Positions 53,825-63,985 of a stretch of 64,000 nt of DNA are shown here, one piece after another (positions within the stretch are counted from its first letter, which is position 1; every line of letters starts with the position of its first letter). The stretch is from Paramesorhizobium endophyticum (GTDB lineage: Bacteria > Pseudomonadota > Alphaproteobacteria > Rhizobiales > Rhizobiaceae), in assembly GCF_014640615.1 (NCBI RefSeq), contig NZ_BMHH01000008.1:62001-126000 (forward strand). Direction: 5' to 3'. A program made the translations under genes and the position numbers. The notes beneath the pieces were generated by a model. The model was not told the DNA's origin, made no database searches, and worked only from the letters and a program-made list of their open reading frames with translations.

Positions 53825-54922
53825 TTACCGCCCGGTTTTTCCCTGACCGATGATCAGATTGCTCCAATCGGCAATGAAGCGCTCGCGCTGCGCATGATCC
53901 TGTGCGGCAAGAAGTTCCGGGCCGATGCGGATCGGTCGCGCTATACCGGATTCGACCAGCGCAAGCGGACCGTCGACATCGAGCGGCAATGGCCCTTTTT
54001 CGGAAAAGAAGAATGCTTTCTCGCGGGCTATCTCCTGGCCCCGCGCAGACAGGAGATAGCCGAGAAACCTGGCACCGAGATCGCCGTGCGCCGCGTGTTT
54101 CGGTATCAGGGCGCCGCGGCTGAGGATCAGCGTGTAGTCGCGGGGGAGTACGATTTCCAACTGCGGATTGCGCTTGTGCTCGGCATAGGCATAGGAGCCC
54201 AGTATATTATAGCCGATGTAAAAATTGCCGCTCGATACCTGCTGAAGGACTTCACTGTTGCAGCAACGGACTGCGGCACCAGCCCGGCTCATGCTTTCGA
54301 GCAGGCGGCCATAGACGGTGGTCGTCTGGCGCGCGTCATAAAATGCCAGCAGATAACCAATGCCGGACTGGCGCAGATCGTAGGTGCCAATGCGCCCGTG
54401 ATAAAAGTCGAGCTTGCGGCGAAGCAGGTCGGCGAGTTCCACATGCGTCCGCGGCACATCTTCGGCAGGCACCACATCACTGTTATAAACGAATACCGAT
54501 GGCTCGAAGGTGAAACCAAAGACCTCATCGCGCCAGTTCGCCCAAGGGGCGACACTTTGCGTCACCGGTGACCGGTGCCGCGTCGCGCAACCGTCATTGG
54601 CGAGTTTCACCAGTTGATCGACGGAGGATGAGAGATAAATATCACCGAGCGCCGAGCCGTCACGGCAGGCTTTGTCGGCTTCGTTGTAAAGATCGTTGGT
54701 GACGTACTCGACATATTCTACGGCGATATCGGGCGCCGTTTTCTGGAAGTCGAGGATGAGGGGCTCCATGGCGTCAATATCGGTGGCGGCATGGATGGAG
54801 AGAACGTTGCGTTCATGCTGTTGTGCCGGAAAGACGTGCCGGCTGCCTTCCAACGCGCTTGCCGAACCGGCGATGATGACGGCAACAGCCACAGCAGAAA
54901 AGCGGATGGCCATCGTCTTCAT
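53825..54922 (-). CDS. ABC-type periplasmic binding protein (iron/phosphosugar class) linked to TctDE
   Basis: 365 residues with a Sec signal peptide (MKTMAIRFSAVAVAVII, cleavage near ASA at about 22-24). The fold resembles Fe(III)-type receptors (FbpA/AfuA) and PgtC/HptA-type phosphosugar sensors: LSIHAATDIDAMEPLILDF, then DIYLSSSVDQL and GYNILGSYAY. Its ATG overlaps the sensor-kinase stop by four bases. No ABC permease or ATPase is near, so it more likely presents a ligand to the kinase than feeds a transporter. Confidence 0.82.
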   Translation of the reverse strand: MKTMAIRFSAVAVAVIIAGSASALEGSRHVFPAQQHERNVLSIHAATDIDAMEPLILDFQKTAPDIAVEYVEYVTNDLYNEADKACRDGSALGDIYLSSSVDQLVKLANDGCATRHRSPVTQSVAPWANWRDEVFGFTFEPSVFVYNSDVVPAEDVPRTHVELADLLRRKLDFYHGRIGTYDLRQSGIGYLLAFYDARQTTTVYGRLLESMSRAGAAVRCCNSEVLQQVSSGNFYIGYNILGSYAYAEHKRNPQLEIVLPRDYTLILSRGALIPKHAAHGDLGARFLGYLLSARGQEIAREKAFFFSEKGPLPLDVDGPLALVESGIARPIRIGPELLAAQDHAQRERFIADWSNLIIGQGKTGR

Positions 54923-56322
54923 TTCTGTTTCCTCGCTTCTGCTTCCTGGGGAGCACGTGGAATTTCGAGATAGACGGTAAAGCCGCGCACTCCCCGTTCC
55001 CTGAACCCTAGCCTCCCGCTATGAGCCGTTGCAACTTCCGATGCAATGGCGAAGCCGAGGCCGCCGCTGCCCTCATGGGACTTGGACGAGACGAAGCGCT
55101 GCGTCACTCTTTCCCACTCCCTGATGGGAATGCCGGGGCCGTCATCCTCAACTTCCACTCTTGCGGTGTATCCGTCGCTCGCGACCCGCACCTCGAGACG
55201 CGAGATCGTTCCATGCCGGAGCGAATTGTCGATGACATTGACGATGGCTTCTCGAAGACTGACGGGGTCGCCCAGCACCATCGGGGCCTCGCTGCTAGCC
55301 TCGAACGAGACCACGATATCGGGGTCGATGGTGATCGGTATGGCTGCGCGAAACGCGCGCCTTGCGATTTCCACCAGATTGACCGGCGCAAGCTGCACTG
55401 ATTCCGACCGGTGGATCACCATGGCATGGCTCAGAAGCTGGTTCGTCAGCCGGGCCAGTTCATCGGCCCGCTTCTTGACACGGGCCAGATGCCGACGCCC
55501 GGATTCATCCATCTGAACCTGGCCAAGCAGATCGACCTGCGCCGAAAGCGCGGTCAACGGGGTCCTGATCTGATGGGCAGCATCCGCGATGAAGCGCTGC
55601 AAAAGGTCAACCCGTTCACTCAGCCGCCCCATGAAATGATTGATGGAGGCAAGGAAGGGTTGAAGCTCGCGCGGCGCTTCGACCTCGACAGGCGTCAGAT
55701 CCTGCGGGTCGCGACGGTGCATCGCCGCTGCGAGATGAGCGATCGGCTGGAGCGAATAGCGAATGGCGAGCATCGTGCCGGCAAGCGCGAGAATACTCAT
55801 TGCGGCAACGAGAATGACGGCACGGTAGGTCAGTTCGCCGGCAAGGGCGCGGCGCGCTTCGGTCGTTTGCGCGACAATGACGTGGGCCCGGCCGGAAAGG
55901 GTCGGATCGGAGAGCGCCCGGGCGACGATGGTCAGGCGCACCGGAGCACCGCGGAACTGGGCCGAGGCGAAAACAGGGTCGGCGCGAACCGTGTTGAGAT
56001 CGACGACCGTTTCGAGATCGTCATACCCCGTCAGCGTCCGACCGCCCGGATCAACGACGCGATAGAATATCCGGTCGCTGGCCGCCAGCCCCAGCAGTTC
56101 GAACGCCGAGGACGGAAGGTTGATGACGAGATGGCCTGCCTCGACAGTCAAGCCCTCCGCCATCTGGATCGCCGCGCCGAGCAGCAATCGATCATAGGCG
56201 TCGTCGGCGGCTGCCCTGGCGTAATACCAGGCGGCGGTCGTCAGCAATCCCGCTCCGACAGCCAAGACCACCGCAACACGCAGTGCAAGGCGCCAGAAAA
56301 GGGAAGGCTCACGCCTCGGCAT
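54919..56322 (-). CDS. tctE: sensor histidine kinase, TctE type
   Basis: 467 residues from the ATG at 56322, inside the end of the regulator gene (14-base overlap); a start at 56370 is open but less likely. Membrane segment at about 13-35, a periplasmic 2CSK_N-type domain of about 130 residues, second membrane segment at about 170-195, HAMP, H-box AHQIRTPLTAL, N-box VNVIDNSLRHG and G-box EDDGPGI. Phosphorylates the TctD-type regulator in response to a tricarboxylate or to the co-encoded receptor. Confidence 0.9.
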   Translation of the reverse strand: MPRREPSLFWRLALRVAVVLAVGAGLLTTAAWYYARAAADDAYDRLLLGAAIQMAEGLTVEAGHLVINLPSSAFELLGLAASDRIFYRVVDPGGRTLTGYDDLETVVDLNTVRADPVFASAQFRGAPVRLTIVARALSDPTLSGRAHVIVAQTTEARRALAGELTYRAVILVAAMSILALAGTMLAIRYSLQPIAHLAAAMHRRDPQDLTPVEVEAPRELQPFLASINHFMGRLSERVDLLQRFIADAAHQIRTPLTALSAQVDLLGQVQMDESGRRHLARVKKRADELARLTNQLLSHAMVIHRSESVQLAPVNLVEIARRAFRAAIPITIDPDIVVSFEASSEAPMVLGDPVSLREAIVNVIDNSLRHGTISRLEVRVASDGYTARVEVEDDGPGIPIREWERVTQRFVSSKSHEGSGGLGFAIASEVATAHSGRLGFRERGVRGFTVYLEIPRAPQEAEARKQK

Positions 56323-56983
56323 CTGATACCAGTTGATAGCCAAGGCCACGAACGGTAACGATGCGGGCACGCGACCCCTCGAGCTTTTTCCTCAACCGAC
56401 CGACATAGAGTTCGATGGCATTATGTCCGGCGGCCTCGTCGAACCCGAAAAGCTGGTCCAGCAACTCATCCTTGCTGAAGACGCGGCCCGGGCGGGTGGC
56501 AAGGATTTCCAGAAGCGTCATTTCCCGACGCTTCAATTGCACTTCGCGCTTGCCGACACGCACGCTACGGCTCGAACGGTCGAGAACGATGTCGCCGCAT
56601 TCAATGACGTTCGTCGCTTCACCGGCGCTGCGGCGCAAGAGGACGCGGGCACGCGCCTCCAGTTCGCGGAAATCGAACGGCTTGACGAGATAGTCGTCGG
56701 CGCCGAGATCCAGCGCCCCCACCCGGTCCTCAATCTCGGATCGCGCGGTCAGCACGAGCACCGGGATGGATTTTTTCGCCTGCCGCAACCGGCGCAATAT
56801 TTCGAATCCGTTGAGGCCCGGAAGCATTACGTCGAGAATGACAAGATCATAATCCGTGAAGTCAAGGATATCGGAGGCGACCTGACCGTCGGTTTCCCAA
56901 TCCACCGTATGTCCGACCGTCTCGAACCGGCGGCTGATAGCCTCCCCCACATCCTGGGTATCCTCGACAAGAAGAATGCGCAT
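56309..56983 (-). CDS. tctD: OmpR-family response regulator, TctD type
   Basis: 224 residues from the ATG at 56983; a start at 57019 is possible. Receiver domain with acidic pocket VEDTQD, phospho-acceptor D51 (LVILDVMLPG), Thr in LVLTARS and Lys in LVKPFD; C-terminal winged helix with KRREMTLLEILATRPGRVFS and GHNAIELYVGRLRKKL. First gene of the tctD-tctE-receptor operon, divergent from tctCBA, which it probably activates. Confidence 0.92.
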   Translation of the reverse strand: MRILLVEDTQDVGEAISRRFETVGHTVDWETDGQVASDILDFTDYDLVILDVMLPGLNGFEILRRLRQAKKSIPVLVLTARSEIEDRVGALDLGADDYLVKPFDFRELEARARVLLRRSAGEATNVIECGDIVLDRSSRSVRVGKREVQLKRREMTLLEILATRPGRVFSKDELLDQLFGFDEAAGHNAIELYVGRLRKKLEGSRARIVTVRGLGYQLVSDAEA

Positions 56984-57312
56984 TTTCGATGCATTTGCAT
57001 GGAACCGGCCGACGATCAAGGAAAAGCATGGAATGGAACGACACTTCGAAAGCTGAATAGCCGCCGGATCGACGTGACAGCATGATGACAGGTTTCTCCC
57101 CTATGAAGATTACCTGCCTGTCTGTGGGAGAAGGATCAGACGGCGGCGCGGAGGACATCGCAAAAAACTCACCCGAATACGGAAGCAACAGCGCATCCGT
57201 GGGTGTTTTGCAATCGAGCAGACGCACCAGACCTCATGCGAGGTGAGGGTCCCGATGCTTGGTCATGCACGCCGCTGCGGGTCGATGGAAAAATCTAAAG
57301 TGGGAGAAGATC
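56984..57312. promoter_or_regulatory. tctD / tctC divergent promoter region
   Basis: 329 bases without a gene. It contains TTCTCCC (57094-57100) and GGGAGAA (57126-57132), a perfect inverted repeat with a 25-base spacer, and GCAAAA...CACCC matched loosely by GGGTGTTTTGC (57162-57212). Either could be a TctD site. The two promoters must lie here. Confidence 0.4.
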
Positions 57313-58296
57313 GTGAAAAGAATGAAGACTGGAGCCCTTGTCGCCGGCGTCATATTTGCGTCATTGGCGACCGGAAGCGCATTGGCTGAACCAGCCAAGC
57401 CGGAATGCCTTGCCGGGGCAAAGCCCGGCGGCGGCTTCGACCTGACCTGTCGTCTCGCGGCCAATGCGTTGCTCGAAGCCAAGATGATCAGCAAGCCGAT
57501 GGCCGTCACCTATATGGAAGGTGGCGTTGGCGCCGTGGCCTACAACCACGTGATAGGCAAGCGTGGCTCCGATGGCAATCTCATCACCGCCGCTTCCGCT
57601 GGGTCGGCGCTGCTGATCGCCCAGGGCAAATTCGGCAAGTATGACGAAACCGCCGTACGGTGGCTCGGTGCACTTGGCACCGATTATGGCGTGCTGGTCG
57701 TTGCCGCCGATTCCTCCATCAAGACGCTTGGTGAACTCATCGAAGCTTATAAGGCCGATCCTTCAAGCTTCGCCATCGCCGGCGGCGGCGCCGTCGGGTC
57801 GCAGGACTGGATGAAAGGCGCGATCCTTGCAAAGGCTGCAGACCAGGATCCGAAGTCGATGCGCTATGTCGCGCTCGAGGGCGGCGGCGCGGTGCTGACC
57901 GCACTGGAAGGCGGTCATGTCAAGGTCGGCGCAGGCGATGCCGGCGAAATGGCGAAGCATCATGTTGCCGGCAAGGTCCGCATCCTTGCCGTCATGTCGA
58001 GGGAACGCCTGCCCGGTGAACTGGCCGCCGTGCCCACGGCCAAGGAGCAGGGCATCGATATCGATTGGCCGGTATGGCGTGGCTATTATGTCGGCAAGGA
58101 CGTGTCCGATGCAGACTATGATTGGTGGGCCGACAGTTTCAAGAAGCTGGCCGAAACGCCAGAGTTCAAGAAAGAACGCGAAGCGCGCGGTCTTTTCGAA
58201 TTCACCCTCATCGGCAAGGATTTTGAAGATCAGGTGAAGACTGACGTCACCCGCTTCAAGATACTCGCCAAGGAATCCGGCATGCAAGTGAAGTAA
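57313..58296 (+). CDS. tctC: tripartite tricarboxylate transporter binding protein
   Basis: 327 residues from a GTG at 57313 with GGGAGA upstream; ATG at 57322 is an alternative. Sec signal peptide with cleavage near ALAEP (about 20). Family features: LAGAKPGGGFDLTCRL (Asp-Leu-Thr at the carboxylate pocket), GGVGAVAYNHV and GGAVGSQDW. The receptor of a TTT importer for citrate-like acids. Confidence 0.93.
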   Translation: MKRMKTGALVAGVIFASLATGSALAEPAKPECLAGAKPGGGFDLTCRLAANALLEAKMISKPMAVTYMEGGVGAVAYNHVIGKRGSDGNLITAASAGSALLIAQGKFGKYDETAVRWLGALGTDYGVLVVAADSSIKTLGELIEAYKADPSSFAIAGGGAVGSQDWMKGAILAKAADQDPKSMRYVALEGGGAVLTALEGGHVKVGAGDAGEMAKHHVAGKVRILAVMSRERLPGELAAVPTAKEQGIDIDWPVWRGYYVGKDVSDADYDWWADSFKKLAETPEFKKEREARGLFEFTLIGKDFEDQVKTDVTRFKILAKESGMQVK

Positions 58297-58361
58297 CAAA
58301 GTGGGTCTGCCGGGTATCGGCGGACCACCTCGTCCTGGCTGCGCGAATGACGGAGAAATCG

Positions 58362-58820
58362 ATGACGGACAAAATAAAAAACGCTTCCCGCGCCGGCAGG
58401 ATAGGGGGCGCCTGTCTTCTGCTGCTGGCGATCGCCTATGGCATCGGCGGCGGCAGGATTGAATATGCCTTTGCCTCCGATCCGCTGGGGCCGCGCATCA
58501 TACCGGTGATGCTGGCGATCATTCTTGGGGTGCTGTGTCTGTTCCATTTCCGAAAGCCCGGTCTGACGGAGCCGTTTCCAACCGGTTCGCTTTTGCTCAA
58601 AACCCTGGCTGTACCGGCGCTTATCGTTGTTGCCGTGCTTCTTCTGGAGCCACTTGGGTTTGCAATGTCGATCTTTGTGCTCACCGCGGGAATCGGATGG
58701 ATTTTTGGAGCACCTTTGCACAAGGCATTGATCGGCGCAGCCGGGCACGCCTTGCTGTGGTGGTTCGTCTTCTCTTTTCTTCTAGACGTTTATTTGCCGA
58801 AAGGCGCGCTTTTCGGCTGA
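58362..58820 (+). CDS. tctB: tripartite tricarboxylate transporter small membrane subunit
   Basis: 152 residues from the ATG at 58362, preferred over 58347 because GGAGA lies six bases before it. Four hydrophobic segments and FASDPLGPRIIPVMLA, a hallmark of TctB. Sits between tctC (65-base gap) and tctA (33-base gap). Confidence 0.92.
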   Translation: MTDKIKNASRAGRIGGACLLLLAIAYGIGGGRIEYAFASDPLGPRIIPVMLAIILGVLCLFHFRKPGLTEPFPTGSLLLKTLAVPALIVVAVLLLEPLGFAMSIFVLTAGIGWIFGAPLHKALIGAAGHALLWWFVFSFLLDVYLPKGALFG

Positions 58821-58853
58821 GCGGCAGGCAGAAAACTGACCGAGGATAATTTC

Positions 58854-60362
58854 ATGAACCTTGAATATCTCTGGGGCGGCTTTGCTGTTGCCCTCACATT
58901 TCAGAACCTGGCGATCGGCTTCATCGGCTGTTTCATCGGCACAATGGTCGGAGCATTGCCGGCGATCGGTCCCATCAATGGTATCGCGCTGCTTTTGCCG
59001 ATCGCCTACACGATGGGCCTGCCGGCCGAAAGCACGATGATCCTGCTGGCTTCGATCTATTGCGGTGCCGAATATGGCGGCCGGATTTCATCCATTCTGC
59101 TCAACGTGCCGGGAGATGCCGGCGCCGTGATGAGCGCTCTCGACGGCTATCCGCTTGCGCGTCAGGGCCGTGCCGGCGAGGCTTTGATGCTGAGCGGGCT
59201 TTCATCCTTCGTGGGGGGAATGATCGGTGCGACCGGGCTGGCGCTGTTTGCGCCAGTGCTTGCCAGTCTTGCGATCGGCTTCGGACCGGCTGAATATTTC
59301 GTGCTCATGGTTTTCGCCTTTGCCACGCTCGGTTCGATGGTGGGTAGCCAGCCGGTGAAAACGCTGATCGGCTGCACGCTCGGGCTGATGCTCGCCACTG
59401 TCGGTCTCGACGCCACTTCCGGCGCGTACCGCTTTACCTTCAATGAGCCGGAACTGGGTGACGGCATTGAATTCGTGGTTCTGGTGATCGGGCTGTTCTC
59501 GATCTCGGAAGCGCTTCTCATCCTTGAAAACCAGGCTTCAGGCTTTACCGTCATCAAGCAACTCGGGCGGATGATCGTGCGGGCTGACGATGTCCGCAAA
59601 TCCGTTGGCACCGCCTTGCGCAGTTCCATCATAGGCTTTGTCGTCGGCGTCCTCCCGGGAACCGGCGCATCGGTTTCGAGTGCGATCGCCTATACGACCG
59701 CCAAGCGCCTGTCCGATACGGAGGGCACGTTCGGCAAGGGCGACATGCGGGGCCTTGTCGCGCCGGAAGCGGCGAACAATGCCACCGCCTGCGGCGCGTT
59801 TGTGCCGATGCTGACGCTTGGCGTACCAGGCTCCGGTACTACCGCAGTCATGCTTGGCGCGCTGATGCTGTACAATATCCAGCCTGGCCCCATGCTGCTT
59901 ACCGAGCGCCCGGAAATCGTCGGCGGCCTCGTCGCCTCGCTTTTCATCGGCAATATCCTGCTCTTGATCCTCAACCTGCCGCTCGTCAATCTGTTCGCCC
60001 GGGTGCTGACGGTTCCCAACTGGCTCCTCGTTCCCGGCATTCTGGTCTTGTCGATCGTCGGCGTCTATTCGACCCATGCATCCAGCTTTTCTGTCTTGCT
60101 GATGTTGTCGATCGGCATGGTAGGCTGGCTGTTGCGCAAGCTCGGCTTCGATATGGCACCGATCATCCTCGGCTTCGTCCTTGGTCACGTCATGGAAATC
60201 AATCTGCGCAATGCGCTGGCGATCAGCGGCGGAGACGTCTCCATTCTGTTTCAGAGCAAAATTTCCCTGGTACTATGGGTGCTTGCCGCTGGAATGGCCG
60301 TTCTTCCGATAATCCTGGCCAGACGTGCAAAGAAAAGACTGAAGATCACCGCACCGGTCTGA
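58854..60362 (+). CDS. tctA: tripartite tricarboxylate transporter large membrane subunit
   Basis: 502 residues with about twelve hydrophobic segments. Conserved TctA motifs are present: GCFIGTMVGALPAIGPINGI (about 22-41), YCGAEYGGRISSILLNVPGD, and in the second half GVLPGTGASVSSAIAYTTAK and GVPGSGTTAVML. Full family length. Forms the channel with TctB. Confidence 0.95.
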   Translation: MNLEYLWGGFAVALTFQNLAIGFIGCFIGTMVGALPAIGPINGIALLLPIAYTMGLPAESTMILLASIYCGAEYGGRISSILLNVPGDAGAVMSALDGYPLARQGRAGEALMLSGLSSFVGGMIGATGLALFAPVLASLAIGFGPAEYFVLMVFAFATLGSMVGSQPVKTLIGCTLGLMLATVGLDATSGAYRFTFNEPELGDGIEFVVLVIGLFSISEALLILENQASGFTVIKQLGRMIVRADDVRKSVGTALRSSIIGFVVGVLPGTGASVSSAIAYTTAKRLSDTEGTFGKGDMRGLVAPEAANNATACGAFVPMLTLGVPGSGTTAVMLGALMLYNIQPGPMLLTERPEIVGGLVASLFIGNILLLILNLPLVNLFARVLTVPNWLLVPGILVLSIVGVYSTHASSFSVLLMLSIGMVGWLLRKLGFDMAPIILGFVLGHVMEINLRNALAISGGDVSILFQSKISLVLWVLAAGMAVLPIILARRAKKRLKITAPV

Positions 60363-60380
60363 GGCGCGCGGCATCTATCA

Positions 60381-60421
60381 GGTTCAAGGGAGCGGATCAT
60401 CCGCCCCTTGAACCCTTTTTT
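60381..60421 (+). terminator. Rho-independent terminator after tctA
   Basis: GGTTCAAGGG (60381-60390) pairs perfectly with CCCTTGAACC (60405-60414); the inner GCGG/CCGC extends the stem, and six T follow (60416-60421). Ends the tctCBA transcript 18 bases after its stop. Confidence 0.93.
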
Positions 60422-60440
60422 AAAACCTACCCCCTCCCCA

Positions 60441-61040
60441 CTATACCTTCCGCTCTTCATCCATAATCATGGCCGCGCCCTTTTCCGCGACCATCATCGT
60501 CGGGGCATTGATGTTTCCGGCAGTTATGTTGGGAAAGATTGAGGCATCGATGACGCGGAGACCGGCCACGCCATGGACTTTCAACGATTTGTCCACGACG
60601 GCGGTCCGGGCGTCCGATCCCATCGCCGCCGTGCCGCAGAGATGATAGATCGAGCCGCTGTTCTGCCGGAAGTAATCGAGCAGTTCTTCATCACTTGACG
60701 CGCCCGCCGAAGGTGGCATTTCACATTCGGTAATAGCTCGCAACGCCGCCGTGGACATGATCCTGCGGACCAGTTGGCTCGCCTGAATCGCCTCCGCCTC
60801 GTCATGGACAGTGCTGAGGTAATTTGGGTTGATCCGGGGCGCTTGGACGGCATCCGGCGATACGATCTGCACTGTTCCGCGACTGGTCGGACGGCAGGCG
60901 TTGAACGCCAGCAAAAAACCGGAATAGGGCTCAGGCTTCAGGCCAGCGCGGGGATCCGCCGGGATGCGGTACGACAAAGGGTTGAAATAGATCTGGAGGT
61001 TGGGCCTTTCTTCCTGCGCGGAGCCGCGAAAGAAGTGTCG
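60441..61040 (-). pseudogene. GMC oxidoreductase (choline-dehydrogenase-like), C-terminal fragment
   Basis: About 200 residues matching the C-terminal third of GMC flavoproteins: RPNLQIYFNPLSY, the PEPYSGFLLAF strand, catalytic HLCGTAAMGSD, and VIDASIFPNITAGNINAPTMM with the FAD-binding end. The N-terminal 330 or so residues, including the GxGxxG FAD site, are absent. The break falls at about 61040, exactly where a block of short repeats starts, so the gene seems to have been cut by a mobile element. An ATG at 61097 is open but lies in the repeat-bearing DNA. Confidence 0.8.
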
Positions 61041-61041
61041 T

Positions 61042-61166
61042 TTTGCATTTAATCGTAAGACTCTACTCCCAACAGTTTCAACAAGATAGCCGAGCACTTA
61101 ATTTGAGACTTGGCATTTAATTCGAGATTCTGGCTTCGATTATTGGCACTTAATGTGAGATTCGCC
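61042..61166. repeat. cluster of 19-20-base degenerate repeats, probable mobile-element end
   Basis: Four copies of GCAYTTAATNNGAGAYTC occur at about 61045-61063, 61094-61112, 61113-61131 and 61146-61164; the first is the most degenerate. Such tandem terminal repeats are typical of transposon ends bound by a transposase or tyrosine recombinase. No transposase gene is visible in the window. Confidence 0.55.
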
Positions 61167-62610
<1,444 letters not shown>

Positions 62611-62633
62611 TGAAGGTCGCGTAAAGCCGACGA

Positions 62634-62795
62634 TCAGACTTTCCACCCTGGAGGATCAGTTTGATCGAGCAGAACGCGCCGCCCTTCGGCATAAAGTATT
62701 TTCAGGGTTGATACCGCGAACATCAGCGGATCGTGCCGGCGACGCGACCTCAACAACTCGGCTGGCATGATGGCCATGAACGTGCTCAACGCCAT
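62634..62795 (-). other. short open frame, possible gene remnant
   Basis: 53 codons from an ATG at 62795 to TGA at 62634-62636 (MALSTFMAIMPAELLRSRRR at the start, QTDPPGWKV at the end). The open frame extends a few codons further upstream. The composition is protein-like, but I recognise no family; it might be a remnant of the mobile DNA around it. Confidence 0.25.
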
Positions 62796-62857
62796 CGCGC
62801 GTTCGAGCAAGATTTGTTAATCGAGCGAACGCACCCGGTTCAAACACGGGCGTCCGC

Positions 62858-63985
62858 TTACATAATGGCCCAGGCGCGATAGCGCCCGCGGCCAGTGATC
62901 TCCCTGAGGCCGAGTTCACCGACAAGGTTGAGCGCGCCTCGGGTCGATATCTCCAGTTCCTTTTCAATCATCGCACTCGACACCAGCGGCCTGGCCAGTA
63001 CGAAATCGACGAACTGCGGAAGCCGGGAGTTTTGCCGCCGGTTACCTGTCCGACGTTGCATCTGCTCGTGCGCCAACGTTAGGCGGTCGTGCTCTTTCAG
63101 GCCGAGCGCAGCAGCTTCCGATACCGCCGCTAGAAACGCCTTCAGCCGCGTGGTGCGGTCGCGATGGCGGCGGCGGTCGCGGGCGATGGCGCGCAGACCG
63201 CTATTGAGGGCCAAGAGGTGGGTTTTTGTTTTGCCGCGCTGGCGTAACAGCGCTTCGATCAGCAGCGTGCCGAGCCAGCCCCGGCGCTGCAGTGGGCCGA
63301 TTTCCTCCCAAACATCCCAGAGGATGGCGGCGGCAAGAACCGGCGGAAGGTCGGCGCTGCGGTCGAGGACGGCACGCCAGTCGTCAAGCCGCGCCGCCTC
63401 GTCCCATTCCGGGTCGAAGATCAGCGGGTCGCGCGGCAACGGCGCGGTCGGACGTGCAACCGTCGCGCCATCAAGCACCGCGCTGGCCCGCGCCAGCACC
63501 GCGTCGATTGCAGCGAACTCCGCTGCGAGCTTGTCTTCCGTGTCAAGCGCGGCGGCGTCCAGCCCGGCAGCAACGCCTACGGCCCCCTCCCCTTCCTCAC
63601 CGCCTCCCATTGTGACATCCAGCGCCCCGCCGCCGCTCAATTGCCGCACCCCTTTCCGGCCAAGCGCCCAATCCGGCCTGCGAGTAGAAATCTGCCGCCT
63701 AGCGCGCAGCACCGCATGGGCGCGGGTCAGCTCATGCGTCGGGGTGCGGATATCCATGTGCGCGTCGTGCAGCACCAAGTCCTCAAGCTGGACGAGTTCC
63801 CCTTCCAGCCACAGCGCCGCGACGGCATCATGAAAATGAAACCTCTCGATGAGACCGCTGCGCACCGGCGAACGCGCGAGGCGCTCGTCAAGCCGGGCGA
63901 CGGCCTCCTCCGCGGCGACGAGTGGGCTGGCGATATCGGCCCAGGGAATGGATCTCACTGCATCTTCGCCATACCGCGTTACCAT
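62858..63985 (-). CDS. RHE_PE00001/DUF1612-type protein with C-terminal HTH
   Basis: 375 residues; the ATG at 63985 has AAAGGAAG seven bases upstream. N-terminal part with FHFHDAVAALWLEGELVQLE and DLVLHDAHMDIRTPTHELTRAHA, the conserved block of DUF1612 proteins (plasmid and island proteins of rhizobia, remotely Fic-like). Low-complexity Gly/Ala middle at about 110-150. C-terminal winged-helix-like region (LPQFVDFVLARPLVSSAM, RGALNLVGELGLREITGRGR). The function is not known; its usual neighbours are mobile-element genes. Confidence 0.75.
   Translation of the reverse strand: MVTRYGEDAVRSIPWADIASPLVAAEEAVARLDERLARSPVRSGLIERFHFHDAVAALWLEGELVQLEDLVLHDAHMDIRTPTHELTRAHAVLRARRQISTRRPDWALGRKGVRQLSGGGALDVTMGGGEEGEGAVGVAAGLDAAALDTEDKLAAEFAAIDAVLARASAVLDGATVARPTAPLPRDPLIFDPEWDEAARLDDWRAVLDRSADLPPVLAAAILWDVWEEIGPLQRRGWLGTLLIEALLRQRGKTKTHLLALNSGLRAIARDRRRHRDRTTRLKAFLAAVSEAAALGLKEHDRLTLAHEQMQRRTGNRRQNSRLPQFVDFVLARPLVSSAMIEKELEISTRGALNLVGELGLREITGRGRYRAWAIM

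Noticed and set aside
61042-61166. CRISPR array
   Set aside because: The repeats are only 19-20 bases, degenerate, unevenly spaced and partly adjacent, without spacer structure or cas genes.
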